DNA of 44,857 bases from Candidatus Dormiibacterota bacterium (GCA_027313505.1 DAHVDN010000025.1:1-44857); one strand, 5' to 3'. Positions 26,947 through 36,717 are shown, counted from the stretch's first letter. Numbers and translations are program-made. The notes: generated by a model from the sequence alone, not told the origin.

Positions 26947-27990
26947 GTGCGGGCAGCCGTCTATCGCGGGGCGGGACACGTCAGCTTCGAAGAGGTTCCG
27001 GACCCGACCATCGTGGAACCGACAGACGCGGTGGTGCGGGTGGTCCGGTCTGCCATCTGCGGCTCGGACCTCTGGGCTTACCGCGGCATCATTCAACGGG
27101 TGCCTCCGGCCCGACTGGGACATGAATTTTTGGGAGTCGTGGAGGCCAAAGGAGACCAGGTGACCACCATGGCGGTGGGTGACCTGGTCATCGCGCCATT
27201 TCAGTGGAGTGACAACAGCTGCCCGGCCTGCCAAGACGGACTGCAGACCTACTGTGCAAGGGGGGGCACCTTCGGCGCTCCCGGCACCGATGGCGGCCAG
27301 GGGGAAGCTGTCAGAGTCCCTCAGGCAGAGGGGACTCTGGTTGTCGTTCCCGAAGGGTTGGCCGGCCTCGATGACCGCCGACTGAAGGCGCTTCTGGCGA
27401 CCACAGATGTGGCGGCGACAGGACTGCATGGGGCGGTCCTCGCCGAGGTCGAACAGGGCGATTCGGTGGTTGTGATAGGAGACGGTGCGGTCGGGTTGTG
27501 CGCTGTGCTCGGAGCCCGGAACATTCTCCAGGCGGATCGGGTCATCCTGATGAGCCGCAACCCCCAGCGACAGTCTGTCGGCAGGGCCTTTGGCGCCACT
27601 GAGGTCCTACCGCAAAGGGGAGAGGAGGGCGTCGCCGCAGTTCGGGAGCTCACCGGCGGGCTGGGGTGCCGACACGTGGTTGAGGCCGTGGGAACACCAG
27701 AGGCCTGGAAGATGGCGATGGGCATGGTGCGAGACGGGGGCACAATCGGGTCGGTCGGGGTCCCTCACACAACGCCAAGCCTTCCACTATTTGAATTGCT
27801 AAGACACCACCTTCGTGTTCATGTGGGAATCGCGCCGGTCCGGCACTACCTCCCGGACCTCATCTCCCGGGTCGTGGCGGGTGCATATGACCCGGGAGCA
27901 GTGTTCGACCTCGAAATCCCGCTGGAGGAGGTGGCTTCTGGTTACGCCGCGATGTCCGACCGGCGCGCGATCAAGGTGATGTTGGTATGA
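26947..27990 (+). CDS. Zinc-dependent alcohol dehydrogenase (MDR family)
   Basis: The 347-residue NAD(P)-dependent dehydrogenase has catalytic zinc ligands Cys38 (CGSDLW), His59 and Glu60 (GHEFLG). The structural zinc site reads Asp89-x2-Cys92-x2-Cys95-x7-Cys103; Asp replaces the first Cys, as in a known MDR subgroup. The nucleotide fold has VVIGDGAVGLCAVLGA. The start is GTG 26947 with GGGGAGGACAGGA just upstream. The ATGA overlap with the next gene indicates translational coupling. It probably oxidises an alcohol released by the neighbouring hydrolases, but the substrate is not evident. Confidence 0.9.
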   Translation: MRAAVYRGAGHVSFEEVPDPTIVEPTDAVVRVVRSAICGSDLWAYRGIIQRVPPARLGHEFLGVVEAKGDQVTTMAVGDLVIAPFQWSDNSCPACQDGLQTYCARGGTFGAPGTDGGQGEAVRVPQAEGTLVVVPEGLAGLDDRRLKALLATTDVAATGLHGAVLAEVEQGDSVVVIGDGAVGLCAVLGARNILQADRVILMSRNPQRQSVGRAFGATEVLPQRGEEGVAAVRELTGGLGCRHVVEAVGTPEAWKMAMGMVRDGGTIGSVGVPHTTPSLPLFELLRHHLRVHVGIAPVRHYLPDLISRVVAGAYDPGAVFDLEIPLEEVASGYAAMSDRRAIKVMLV

Positions 27991-29249
27991 CCAGCTCCTC
28001 TTCACCGGTGCCAGCCCCGAACCTCGGCGGCTACGGAAAGGCTCGCGCCTACAACGGATACCGCTCGTATCAGTACCTGGTCGCCGGCGATGACTACAGG
28101 GTGTTCGAGTTGGCTGCGGAGCTGGACCGGGTCCCTTCCGCGGCGGTGAGCACGAGCGCCGACCAGGAGGCGAGGGTCCGAAGTTTGCTGGCCGGCGGAC
28201 CGGTCATCTCCCTGCACGACCACCCCTCCGTGATGCCCACGAACATCGACGAGCTGTTTGAGTATCGACGCCACGGAAGGGACGCCACCGGATACCTGGG
28301 TCTAAGCCGCTCCGGGCTGGATGCCATCTTCGACAACCTGGCAGATGGTGAGGGCCAGATCACCTCGCTCTGCGGCTGGAAGTGGGACGACACCCTTGTC
28401 GACCTCGGGATGCGGCTGTGCGACTTCGCACATCAGGACTTTATAACTGTCATTCGCAGGTTCGAGGATTTCGAGGCTGCCCGTGCTCGCGGCCAACTCG
28501 GGGTGGTGCTCGCGATCGAATCCGCCGCTCCCATAGAGAACGAGCTGGACCGGCTGGACATCCTATACGGCTTTGGGATACGCTCGATAGGAGTCACCTA
28601 CAGCGAGGCCAACCTCCTGGGCAGTGGGCTTTCGGAGCCGACCGACGGCGGGCTGACCACCTTTGGCCGGCGTGCGGTCAAAAGGATGAACCAGCTAGGC
28701 ATCCTGATCGACTGTTCCCACGCCGGCGATCGCACGACTTTGGATGTGGTAGAGGCCAGCTCCACCCCGGTTTCGATCTCCCACGCGGGTGCCCGTTCCA
28801 TCTGGCCCACAGCGAGGATGAAGCCTGACGACGTCATCCGGGCGTGTGCCGAGAGTGGCGGGGTGATCGGAATTGAGGCCGCGCCTCACACCACTCTCAG
28901 CCGGTCAGATCGGCGCCATTCCGTCGACAGCTACATGGCCCACTTCGAATACTGCGCCGAGTTGGTGGGGATCGACCATGTGGCGTTCGGGCCTGACACC
29001 CTCTTTGGCGACCACGTGGGATTGCACCGGGTGATGAGTGAGCGATTCGGCGCCCAGTTGGCCGAACCGCCATTTCCGGTCGACCGGGTGCCTTGGGTAG
29101 AGGGGCTGGAAAATCCCGGAGAGACCTTCCCGAACATCGTCCGTTGGCTGGTTGTCCATGGATATTCGGATAACGACATCGGCCAGGTTATCGGGGGAAA
29201 TGTGCTGCGGCTGGTAGAACGGGCCTGGAGCCCCAGCGGGGGTCGCTAG
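27987..29249 (+). CDS. Membrane-dipeptidase-like metallopeptidase (M19)
   Basis: The 420-residue protein resembles renal/microbial dipeptidases of family M19, which use two zinc ions to cut dipeptides, including those with a D-residue, and related amides. His77-Asp78-His79 (SLHDHPS) corresponds to the HxD metal site. IESA supplies the bridging Glu, DCSHAG and SISHAGAR the later histidines, and FGPDT the catalytic-region Asp. The HDHP form differs slightly from the usual HxDxP. No signal peptide is visible, so it is probably cytoplasmic. The start overlaps the dehydrogenase stop (ATGA). Confidence 0.87.
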   Translation: MTSSSSPVPAPNLGGYGKARAYNGYRSYQYLVAGDDYRVFELAAELDRVPSAAVSTSADQEARVRSLLAGGPVISLHDHPSVMPTNIDELFEYRRHGRDATGYLGLSRSGLDAIFDNLADGEGQITSLCGWKWDDTLVDLGMRLCDFAHQDFITVIRRFEDFEAARARGQLGVVLAIESAAPIENELDRLDILYGFGIRSIGVTYSEANLLGSGLSEPTDGGLTTFGRRAVKRMNQLGILIDCSHAGDRTTLDVVEASSTPVSISHAGARSIWPTARMKPDDVIRACAESGGVIGIEAAPHTTLSRSDRRHSVDSYMAHFEYCAELVGIDHVAFGPDTLFGDHVGLHRVMSERFGAQLAEPPFPVDRVPWVEGLENPGETFPNIVRWLVVHGYSDNDIGQVIGGNVLRLVERAWSPSGGR

Positions 29250-29304
29250 CGGTTCCAGGGCCAGACCGCGGGAACCCGAGCCACCTCACCGCTCGCCGCT
29301 GCGA

Positions 29305-29322
29305 TCTCCTCCAGTGAGGAGA
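29305..29322 (+). other. Hairpin in the M19-SDR gap
   Basis: TCTCCTC and GAGGAGA form a 7-bp stem with loop CAGT. There is no U-tract, so its role as a terminator is doubtful. A TACAAT at 29370-29375 downstream could serve as a -10 box for the SDR gene. Confidence 0.3.
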
Positions 29323-29395
29323 CGGGGAGTCAGCCGCGGCGGCGGGCCCTCTCCCCAACCCGGCCCACCTACAATGAGATGGAGAGGGGCTCCTC

Positions 29396-30118
29396 GTGGC
29401 TGCTCTGACCAGTTGGGGGGTGTCTTTGGTGCAAGACCGAGTCGCGGTGGTCACGGGTACCGCCCATGGGATCGGCGCCGCTATCGCAGAGGCACTCAGA
29501 GCCGATGGCCTGGTCGTGATCGGGGTCGACAAGGAGACCGCGGACCTGACCGACCCAGCGCAGGTGGCCCAATTCTTTGGTTCGCTGGAGAGGGTTGACA
29601 TCCTGGTCAACAACGCCGGCGGAGTATGCGGTCAGACATTTGCGGCGCTGGAGGAGATCACAGATCAGGAGTGGAGGTCGGTGGTGGACGCCAATCTGAC
29701 GGCAACCTTCCATTGCACCAGAGCGGTTGTCTCCGGGATGAAGGCGCGCGGCTGGGGCCGGATAGTGAATATCTCCTCCGGAGCCGGTAGAAGCGTCAGT
29801 CTCACCGGCATCCAGGCGTACGCTTCGTCCAAGGCAGCTCAGATCGGATTCACCAGGCAGATGGCCCATGAGCTCGGTCGACATGGGGTGACTGTGAATT
29901 GCATCGCGCCAGGATTCATCCTCTCCAATCCCACCACAGTTCGGCAGTGGGCGGGGTACGGGGCAGAGGGCCAGGAGCGTGTCCTTGCGGGCATAGCCGT
30001 GGGGCGTCTGGGACAGCCGGAGGACATAGCTCACGGAGTTCGGTTCTTCGTCTCCGAACATTCAGCTTGGATCACCGGCCAGACCCTTTCGATCGACGGC
30101 GGCAGTGCTCTCTTTTAG
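29396..30118 (+). CDS. Short-chain dehydrogenase/reductase
   Basis: The 240-residue classical SDR has the NAD(P)-binding TGTAHGIG at 20-27, VNNAGG, the catalytic Ser in NISSGAG, and Tyr142-x3-Lys146 (YASSK). The C-terminal TGQTLSIDGGSALF is typical of 3-oxoacyl reductase-like members. GTG 29396 has GAGAGGGG upstream; GTG 29429 with GGGGGGTG is also plausible and would drop 11 residues. The end overlaps the M20 peptidase gene by 14 bases. The substrate is unknown. Its location suggests it reduces or oxidises a product of the hydrolases. Confidence 0.9.
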   Translation: MAALTSWGVSLVQDRVAVVTGTAHGIGAAIAEALRADGLVVIGVDKETADLTDPAQVAQFFGSLERVDILVNNAGGVCGQTFAALEEITDQEWRSVVDANLTATFHCTRAVVSGMKARGWGRIVNISSGAGRSVSLTGIQAYASSKAAQIGFTRQMAHELGRHGVTVNCIAPGFILSNPTTVRQWAGYGAEGQERVLAGIAVGRLGQPEDIAHGVRFFVSEHSAWITGQTLSIDGGSALF

Positions 30119-31454
30119 CGACGGCGACGAGGCCTACCTGGCCGAGCTTGCCGAGTATGTGGCAATCCCCAGTGTGAGCCGCGACGCGGACCCGGCCACC
30201 ATGCGCCGGGCGGCAACATGGCTCGCCGATCAGTTGGGATTCGCCAAAGCAAGGGTGGAGGCGACGGGTGGTCATCCAGCGGTTATTGGTGAGTGGTTGC
30301 GTGCCCCTGGAGCTCCCACGGCCCTGATCTATGGGCATTACGACGTGCAGCCCACCGGCGATCTCAGCGAATGGGACTCGCCCCCATTCCAGCTCACCAG
30401 AGTGGCGGACACGGTCCGGGCACGGGGGGTATCGGACGATAAGGGGCCGGTTTACATCGTCCTCAAGGTCATGAAGGCATTTCTCGCCCAAGAGGGCGTG
30501 CCACCCCTCAATCTCAAGTTCCTGTTCGAGGGTGAGGAGGAGATTGGGAGCCCGCACCTGGACGGACTTTTGGCCAGCCACGCCGAGGCGCTTTCAGCCG
30601 ATGTTGTGATCTCAGCGGATGGTGCGATGTGGAGACCGGATGAACCCTCGCTCTCGCTGGGATCGAAGGGGCTGGTGAGTATGACCGTCACCGTGAACGG
30701 TGCCGCCGAAGACCTGCACTCTGGGCGCTACGGGGGAACTGTCGCAAACCCGGCGCATGTGCTGGCGGCCATCCTGGCCAGCCTCCACGACTCTCGAGGT
30801 GCCGTCACCGTCCCGGGGTTCTATGACGGGGTCCCTGCGCTTCCCGCCACTCGCCGCCGTGAGATCGCGGCAGTCAAATTCGACGAGCGTGCCTACGCCG
30901 ACGGACTTGGCGTTTCTGAGCTCGCTGGCGAGCCTGGCTATTCCACCTTGGAGCGCCTCTGGGAACGCCCCACGCTGGAAGTCAACGGTTTTGAGGCTGG
31001 CGGCAAGTACACGGTCATCCCGCACCTGGCCAGGGCCCACATCTCGTGTCGTCTGGTGGCCGGCCAGGTCCCTACCGGCGTCCTGGCGGCGGTGAGCGGT
31101 TTCATCCAGGCTCGGCCCACGATGGGCGTCACGGTCTCGGTGATCCCGGACCCAGGGCTGGTTCCGGCCTATTCGATCTCCGTCGACCACCCGGCGGTTC
31201 GGGCGGCGCGCGAAGCGCTGAACGCGGTGTATCCCGGGGAGGCTGTCCTGTTCGCCAAGATTGGCGGAAGCGTGCCGGCTACCACGTTGTTCGAGGAGAG
31301 GCTGGGGCTCAAGACACTCTTCTTTTCATTCTCGACTTCGGATGAACGCTTGCACGCTCCAAACGAGTTTCTGCGGATCAAGCGGCTGGGGGAGGGAATG
31401 CGCGCATGGGAGGTTCTGCTGCGCGAACTAGCGATGCGTCTGGTTGGCGAGTGA
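30105..31454 (+). CDS. M20-family metallo-dipeptidase
   Basis: The 449-residue product matches M20/ArgE-DapE-type dipeptidases. His78-x-Asp80 (YGHYDVQ), the bridging Asp111 in GVSDDKGP and the Glu pair in FEGEEEIGSPH form the two-zinc site. The dimerisation domain spans about 190-310, and AKIGGSVPAT and HAPNEFLRIKRL complete the C-terminus. The start is GTG 30105 inside the end of the SDR gene. It hydrolyses dipeptides or N-acyl amino acids in the cytoplasm. Confidence 0.92.
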   Translation: MLSFSDGDEAYLAELAEYVAIPSVSRDADPATMRRAATWLADQLGFAKARVEATGGHPAVIGEWLRAPGAPTALIYGHYDVQPTGDLSEWDSPPFQLTRVADTVRARGVSDDKGPVYIVLKVMKAFLAQEGVPPLNLKFLFEGEEEIGSPHLDGLLASHAEALSADVVISADGAMWRPDEPSLSLGSKGLVSMTVTVNGAAEDLHSGRYGGTVANPAHVLAAILASLHDSRGAVTVPGFYDGVPALPATRRREIAAVKFDERAYADGLGVSELAGEPGYSTLERLWERPTLEVNGFEAGGKYTVIPHLARAHISCRLVAGQVPTGVLAAVSGFIQARPTMGVTVSVIPDPGLVPAYSISVDHPAVRAAREALNAVYPGEAVLFAKIGGSVPATTLFEERLGLKTLFFSFSTSDERLHAPNEFLRIKRLGEGMRAWEVLLRELAMRLVGE

Positions 31455-31509
31455 TCACCTCTCCTCCGCTGGGGGTGGGCGCCCCTGGGCTGGGAGCGCA
31501 AGCGACAGG

Positions 31510-33231
31510 ATGGATCCAGCCTTGAGCGGCACCGATGCGGAGCTGACCCTGACACGGCTGGGTGCTTCCTTCTTCGACACGATGCACTCAATCGACCCCC
31601 TGACCGCGACCATGCTCGGCGTCCTGGGCCATGACTCCGAGCTCCCCGACCCCGGCCAGGAGGCGTCTGCGACCAACGCCAGGCGGGTGCGGAGCTTTGA
31701 GGCCGAGCTCGCAGCCATAAGAATTGCAGACCTCAGTCGGGCCGGCCAGGTAAACCACGCAGTGCTTTCCCACTTGGCTTGGAGTCTGCGCACCAACCTT
31801 GAGGATGGCCTTTGGGCGATGGACGCGTCGGCCGCCGGCTACGTTTCGCCTCAGTCCTTGGCGTTTCAGTCGATCCCCACAGCACCTCTGGGCGACCACC
31901 AAGCCGTCGCCGGCTACCTTCGCCGGTTGGCAGGGCTGGGCGGGTACTTCGATGGCGTCCTGAACCGCTACCGAGATACCACTGCAGCTGGTCGCCGATC
32001 GACGGCGGCAGGGATTCGTCAGGCCATGAACCAACTCGCTGGTCACCTGGGTCGTCCTTTGGAGAGTGACCCCTTGATGCTCCCCCTCTTAGATGCCAGG
32101 TCCGCAACCGATCACGACCGTGGTGCGGCGGCCGAGACGCTGAGAACTTCGGCGCGCCCTGCCATGGCCAGATTGCTGGTTGGTCTGCGCGATGAACTCC
32201 TTCCCAGTTCGCGCTCCGACGCTGAGGTCGGGCTGAGGTTCGTACCGGGGGGTGAGGGTGCATATCGGACCGCGGTCCGGCGCCACACCACCTCGGATCT
32301 CACCCCTGACGAAATTCACCGGATTGGCCTGGAGCTACTGGCGGAGCTGAACTCGGAGTGGGAGGAGGTGGGCTCGCGGGTGTTTGGGCCGATCGGCCCA
32401 GTCGAGGTGCGCGCACGGCTCAGGGACGACCCCGCGTTGCGGTTCCGGAGCTCTGGAGAGATCGTTCGGATGGTCGAGGGGGCTCTCCAACGTGCCGAAG
32501 CCATCCGCGACCGATGGTTTCCGCACTTTGACATTGCTCCATGCCTGGTCGAGGAGATCGACCAGGCGGAGGCCGGGAACGCAGCCCTGGCGTACTACCG
32601 CGGACCCTCCGAGGACGGCCGGCGGGCAGGCGCTCATTGCGTCCTCACCACCCGCCCCGAGAATCGCTTCACCTACGAGTACGAGGCGCTGGCCTTCCAC
32701 GAGAGCACCCCTGGTCATCACCTGCAGATAGCGTCGGCCCAGACGCTGACACACCTGCCCAGGTTTCGGCGCTTCCTCGACGCCGAGGTGTGCAGCTACG
32801 TCGAGGGCTGGGGCCTCTACTGCGAGCGCCTGGCCGACGAGATGGGCTTGTACACGTCGGATCTGCAGCGGCTCGGAATGCTCTCGTTCGACGCTCTCCG
32901 CGCCTGCCGATTGGTGGTTGACACCGGGATGCACCACCTCGGCTGGCCCAGGGCGCGGGCCGTCGAGTTCATGTGGGAGAACACCGCCACCACGATGGAC
33001 AATGTCGCCAACGAGATCGACCGGTACATCGCCTGGCCGGGCCAGGCCCTCGCCTACATGATCGGCCGGCGAGAGATCCGACGGCTCCGAGGCATGGCCG
33101 AGATGGAGTTGGGGGCCAGATTCGATGTCCGGGAGTTTCATGGTGTGGTCTTGAGCGAGGGGGCCGTGCCATTGCCGGTCTTGGCCCAGGTGGTCAGCCG
33201 ATGGATCGACGAGAGGTCCCGGGTCCAGTGA
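31510..33231 (+). CDS. DUF885 family metallopeptidase-like protein
   Basis: The 573-residue product carries the DUF885 hallmark HESTPGHH (397-404), followed by EGWGLYCERLADE and, near the C-terminus, GQALAYMIGRREI. Members are predicted zinc carboxypeptidase-like enzymes distantly related to M32/M3-type folds. ATG 31510 gives MDPALSGTDAELT; an in-frame TTG at 31444 overlapping the previous stop would add 22 low-complexity residues. No signal peptide is seen. It continues the run of peptide hydrolases, 55 bases after the M20 gene. Confidence 0.87.
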   Translation: MDPALSGTDAELTLTRLGASFFDTMHSIDPLTATMLGVLGHDSELPDPGQEASATNARRVRSFEAELAAIRIADLSRAGQVNHAVLSHLAWSLRTNLEDGLWAMDASAAGYVSPQSLAFQSIPTAPLGDHQAVAGYLRRLAGLGGYFDGVLNRYRDTTAAGRRSTAAGIRQAMNQLAGHLGRPLESDPLMLPLLDARSATDHDRGAAAETLRTSARPAMARLLVGLRDELLPSSRSDAEVGLRFVPGGEGAYRTAVRRHTTSDLTPDEIHRIGLELLAELNSEWEEVGSRVFGPIGPVEVRARLRDDPALRFRSSGEIVRMVEGALQRAEAIRDRWFPHFDIAPCLVEEIDQAEAGNAALAYYRGPSEDGRRAGAHCVLTTRPENRFTYEYEALAFHESTPGHHLQIASAQTLTHLPRFRRFLDAEVCSYVEGWGLYCERLADEMGLYTSDLQRLGMLSFDALRACRLVVDTGMHHLGWPRARAVEFMWENTATTMDNVANEIDRYIAWPGQALAYMIGRREIRRLRGMAEMELGARFDVREFHGVVLSEGAVPLPVLAQVVSRWIDERSRVQ

Positions 33232-33336
33232 GATCAGTCGGGGAGAGAGGCCTTGCTCTCTCGAGCGAGGTTGCCTTTGGCCGATCGGACGGAGCCACCG
33301 AAGGTGGCGGAGGACGACGCCGTTTGGGAGGGTGTG

Positions 33337-34302
33337 ATGGGTCGAGTTGAGATTGCCGGGCTAAGTGCCGAACCCGGTGAGGTTTCGAGGGGATACGTGA
33401 GCGTTCCCGGTCTGGTCCCGTCGTGGGATATGCCGGCAGTGATCGTGCGCGGCCGTGAGCCTGGTCCGACGTTGGCGGTCACCAGCGGGATGCACGCCGC
33501 CGAGTATGTGCCCATAGAGGCCGTGACCCAGCTGACCCGGTGGCTCGATCCGGACTCCCTGCGCGGCACACTGATCGCGGTCCTTTTGGTGAACTCCCCA
33601 GGCTTCTACGAGAGATCGATCTACGTCAATCCGCGAGACGGCCTCAACCTCAACCGTTGCTTTCCGGGTGACCGCCAAGGGGGACCGGCTGCCAGGGTCG
33701 CGAACTTTCTGACTCAGAATCTCCTCGATGGGTCTGACGCCTATGTGGATGCCCACTGCGGAGACCTGATAGAGGCACTCAGCCCCTTCACCCTCTGGAC
33801 CAGAGCCGGGGACCCCGAGGTGGCCCGACGATCTCGGGAGATGGCCCGAGTCTATGGATTCGAGCACAGCTTGGGAGTCGATCCGGAGTCGGTGCCGGGC
33901 GCGGCCTACGCCACGGCGGCGCTCCGAGGCATTCCCGCGATCATAGCCGAGGTCGGCCAGCAGGGAATCTGCGACTCAGATTCGGTTGGGCGGCATCTGA
34001 GAGGACTCCAGAATGTGATGTCGAGTCTCGCCATGATCGACCCTGTGGGACCCCCTCTGCCCGACCCGGAGCCGATGAGCCAGATGGTCTGGATGAGGAC
34101 CGAAATATCTGCGACCTATCACCCGACAGTGGTGGTAGGTGATCGGGTGGTGGCTGGTCAGAAGGTGGGTGAGCTGAGGGACTTGTTCGGAGAGCCACTG
34201 GTGGCCCTGGAAGCGGCAGCCTCCGGAGTGGTGGTCTTTCTGGTCACTTCGTTGGCCGTCAAGGCGGGGGATCCGCTCTTAGGGATTGGGGTTTCCAGCT
34301 AG
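33337..34302 (+). CDS. AstE/aspartoacylase-like zinc deacylase
   Basis: The 321-residue protein belongs to the succinylglutamate desuccinylase/aspartoacylase (M14-like) family, which removes acyl groups from N-acyl amino acids. His53-x2-Glu56 (MHAAEY) and His140 (VDAHCGD) are the probable zinc ligands. NSPGF and DGLNLNRCFPG match the substrate-binding NPxGF and DLNRxFPG motifs. A beta-rich C-terminal domain (about 245-321) resembles a biotinyl-lipoyl-like fold found in relatives. ATG 33337 has GGGAGG 5 bases upstream. It closes the catabolic block and converges on the PBP gene. Confidence 0.87.
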   Translation: MGRVEIAGLSAEPGEVSRGYVSVPGLVPSWDMPAVIVRGREPGPTLAVTSGMHAAEYVPIEAVTQLTRWLDPDSLRGTLIAVLLVNSPGFYERSIYVNPRDGLNLNRCFPGDRQGGPAARVANFLTQNLLDGSDAYVDAHCGDLIEALSPFTLWTRAGDPEVARRSREMARVYGFEHSLGVDPESVPGAAYATAALRGIPAIIAEVGQQGICDSDSVGRHLRGLQNVMSSLAMIDPVGPPLPDPEPMSQMVWMRTEISATYHPTVVVGDRVVAGQKVGELRDLFGEPLVALEAAASGVVVFLVTSLAVKAGDPLLGIGVSS

Positions 34303-34311
34303 CCGCCATCT

Positions 34312-34325
34312 GGGGCCTTCGCCCC
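34312..34325. terminator. Possible shared hairpin between convergent genes
   Basis: GGGGC-CTTC-GCCCC forms a short GC-rich hairpin in the 49-base gap between the deacylase (plus) and PBP (minus) genes. No clear U-tract follows on either strand, so termination is only suggested by position. Confidence 0.35.
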
Positions 34326-34351
34326 CTGGAGCGCGGCTGCGGACTCGATTG

Positions 34352-36490
34352 TCAGCAGGTCCCGTTCCAATTGGACTGGTAGGCGGGAGGGCAGTTCACC
34401 TGCTGGTTTGCATAGCTCACCGTGTTGGGCAGATAGTAATACGGGTATGGTCCGCTGCCCACCTGAACCAGGTCTGTGGGCTTGGCGTACCAGAGCACAG
34501 GCTGCCCTGAGAGAACCTGCTCCATGTAGGTCTGCCACAGCGGTGCGGCTCCACTAATTCCCGAGGTGACGCTGGAGAGCGTCGTGCCATCAGGGTTCCC
34601 GACCCATACCCCGGTCACCAGCTGGGGAGTCCAACCGAAGGTCCAGTTGTCCTCGATGTTGTTGCTGTAAGCCCCAGCCGCGTTCTGTGCGTCCGAGGTT
34701 CCGGTCTTGGCCGATACCGGGCGGCCCGGGAGGGTGAGGTGCGCAGAGGGCCCGAAGTCCTTCAATCGGTTGTTGTTATTGGAGAGCATCGCGTTCATGA
34801 TGTAGGCGACATCCGGGGGCACCACCTGGATCGAGTTCTGGGCCACGTCGTACTGATAGATGTTCTCGGTGCCGCTGACGACTTGCAGGATGGCCGTGGG
34901 TTGGTGGAGAACCCCGCCGCTGGCAAGCACCGAGGCTCCGGTTGCCAGCTGCAATTCCGTGAGTCCGATCGAGAGGCCCCCAAGCGTCAGTGCATCACCG
35001 TAGGTGTTCTGAGGATTGAGCAGCCCGGTGGCCCCCATCCGCTCCGCCATACTCACCACGTTTGGCAGCCCGGTGATCATCTCCACCTTGACCGCCGGAA
35101 TGTTGATCGAGTTGCCAAGGCAGTTCTGGAGTTGACAGATCCCACTGAAATAGTGCTCATAGTTCTGCGGCGAATAGCCGTTGATGTTGATCGGAGCATC
35201 CAGGACCGGGGTGGTCATCGTGAACTTGCCAGAGGCGATCGCAGCGGTGTAGGTGAACATCTTGAATGTCGATCCCGGTCGGCGCGGTGAGTTCGTCATG
35301 TTGATCTGCCCCACTGAGCCGTTGTAGTTGCTGGTCCCCACCATCGCCAAAATTTCTCCATCGCGCGGGTCGAGCGACACCAAGGCGGAGTCCCCTATCC
35401 GATAGTCCGCCAGCAACCGCGCATTGTTGGCGGGGTTCTGGATGACTGCTTCGGCCGCCTGCTGGTCCGCCATGTTCAGCGAGGTGTAGATCGTCCACCC
35501 CCCCGGGTTCAGATAGGAATCCCCGAAGCGTGCCTGGAGACGCTGTACTGCGTAGGAGACGAAGTTGGGTGCCAGAAGGGTGCCCGAGTCGGCCCAGGGG
35601 GTGTAGACCAGGTTCTCCTTGTAGGCGGCGTCCGCCTGCGCCTGGGTGATGTAGTGGTTGGTCACCATCGTCTGCAGCACTGCGGCCTGGCGCAGCTTGG
35701 CGTAGTTGGGACCCTTGACTCCGATGTAGTTGAGAGGGTCGTAGGCGCTGGGGGCGTCGGGGATCCCGGCCAGCATGCTCGCCTGGGCAAGGTCCAGCTT
35801 GCTGGCGGGGATGTTGAAGTAGAGCTCCGCTGCGGTTCCGATCCCGATCGCCTGATTTCCGTAGGGGATCCTATTTACATACATCTGAAGGATCTGGTTG
35901 GCGCTGAACGTCTTGGCGATCTCAAAGCCGAGGAGCAGCTCCCGGATCTTCCGGGTGATGGTCTGGGCCGGGGTCAAGAAGGAGATCTTGGCTAGCTGCT
36001 CGGTGATGGTGCTTGCTCCCTGGAGCGAGCCGTGGTGCAGCGCATCGTGGATTCCCGCCTCGATTATGCGAGGCAGGTCAACCGATGTGGTGTCCTGATA
36101 AAAGTGGCGATCCTCCACGGCGATGGTCGCCTTGAGCAGCCACGGACTCACCTGGTTGAGGTTCACGTGGAGGTGCTGCTCCCCAGGCTCGTGCAGAACG
36201 CTGAGGAGGGTGCCGTTGCTGGCCAGCAGGAAGCTGTCCCGAGGTGGGCCGAGGTTGGGAAGGTCGGCCACGCTAGGAAGACCGACCTGAAAGGCAGCCA
36301 GCACCAAAAACCCCGTGCCGACACCCGCGCAGGCCATGAGGACCCCTGCGACCAGCACGTAGCTGGTGCGGCGGAGCCACCGGTGGCGTCTCCAGAAGCC
36401 CGGCTTGCGGGACTGGATGCCCGGACGACGCCTGGCGGAACGACCGCGGCTGGCGCCCCTGCTGGCGGCGGAGGGGTTTACTTCCTGCAT
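34352..36490 (-). CDS. Class A penicillin-binding protein (transglycosylase/transpeptidase)
   Basis: The 712-residue peptidoglycan synthase has a basic cytoplasmic N-terminus and one membrane helix (about 44-67). The GT51 glycosyltransferase domain has catalytic Glu126 in AVEDRHFY, plus GASTITEQLAK and IPYGNQAIGIG. The transpeptidase domain has Ser407-x2-Lys410 (RPGSTFK), Ser461-x-Asn463 and KTGT at 595-598. It ends soon after, with a short Tyr/Pro/Asn-rich tail. Gln in TEQLAK, where the family often has TQQLAK, is a mild variant. It is convergent with the deacylase gene and divergent from the AAA+ gene. A CATAAT (complement of 36530-36535) could be its -10. Confidence 0.95.
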   Translation of the reverse strand: MQEVNPSAASRGASRGRSARRRPGIQSRKPGFWRRHRWLRRTSYVLVAGVLMACAGVGTGFLVLAAFQVGLPSVADLPNLGPPRDSFLLASNGTLLSVLHEPGEQHLHVNLNQVSPWLLKATIAVEDRHFYQDTTSVDLPRIIEAGIHDALHHGSLQGASTITEQLAKISFLTPAQTITRKIRELLLGFEIAKTFSANQILQMYVNRIPYGNQAIGIGTAAELYFNIPASKLDLAQASMLAGIPDAPSAYDPLNYIGVKGPNYAKLRQAAVLQTMVTNHYITQAQADAAYKENLVYTPWADSGTLLAPNFVSYAVQRLQARFGDSYLNPGGWTIYTSLNMADQQAAEAVIQNPANNARLLADYRIGDSALVSLDPRDGEILAMVGTSNYNGSVGQINMTNSPRRPGSTFKMFTYTAAIASGKFTMTTPVLDAPININGYSPQNYEHYFSGICQLQNCLGNSINIPAVKVEMITGLPNVVSMAERMGATGLLNPQNTYGDALTLGGLSIGLTELQLATGASVLASGGVLHQPTAILQVVSGTENIYQYDVAQNSIQVVPPDVAYIMNAMLSNNNNRLKDFGPSAHLTLPGRPVSAKTGTSDAQNAAGAYSNNIEDNWTFGWTPQLVTGVWVGNPDGTTLSSVTSGISGAAPLWQTYMEQVLSGQPVLWYAKPTDLVQVGSGPYPYYYLPNTVSYANQQVNCPPAYQSNWNGTC

Positions 36491-36717
36491 CGTTGGGGAT
36501 GGCCGGGGTTGCGGTCCCTCGGTCCAAGGATTATGCCAGGGTAGACCGATCAGCTCCTTAGGAGAAAGTCGGCGGTCAGGTTACGGGACGGTGCCAAGCG
36601 TTTCACGACCGTGCAAATAGGGCTTGACCCGGGGATGAATTCGCTTCGGTGGGTGCGAGACTCGGGCCGCGAGTAAGTCCCGGGCCGGTCCCGACCAGGA
36701 GTTGAGTTCAAAAACCA

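Noticed and set aside
32335..33141. Minus-strand open frame opposite the DUF885 gene
   Set aside because: It is antisense to the HESTPGHH and EGWGLYCERL motifs, and its own product has no motif.
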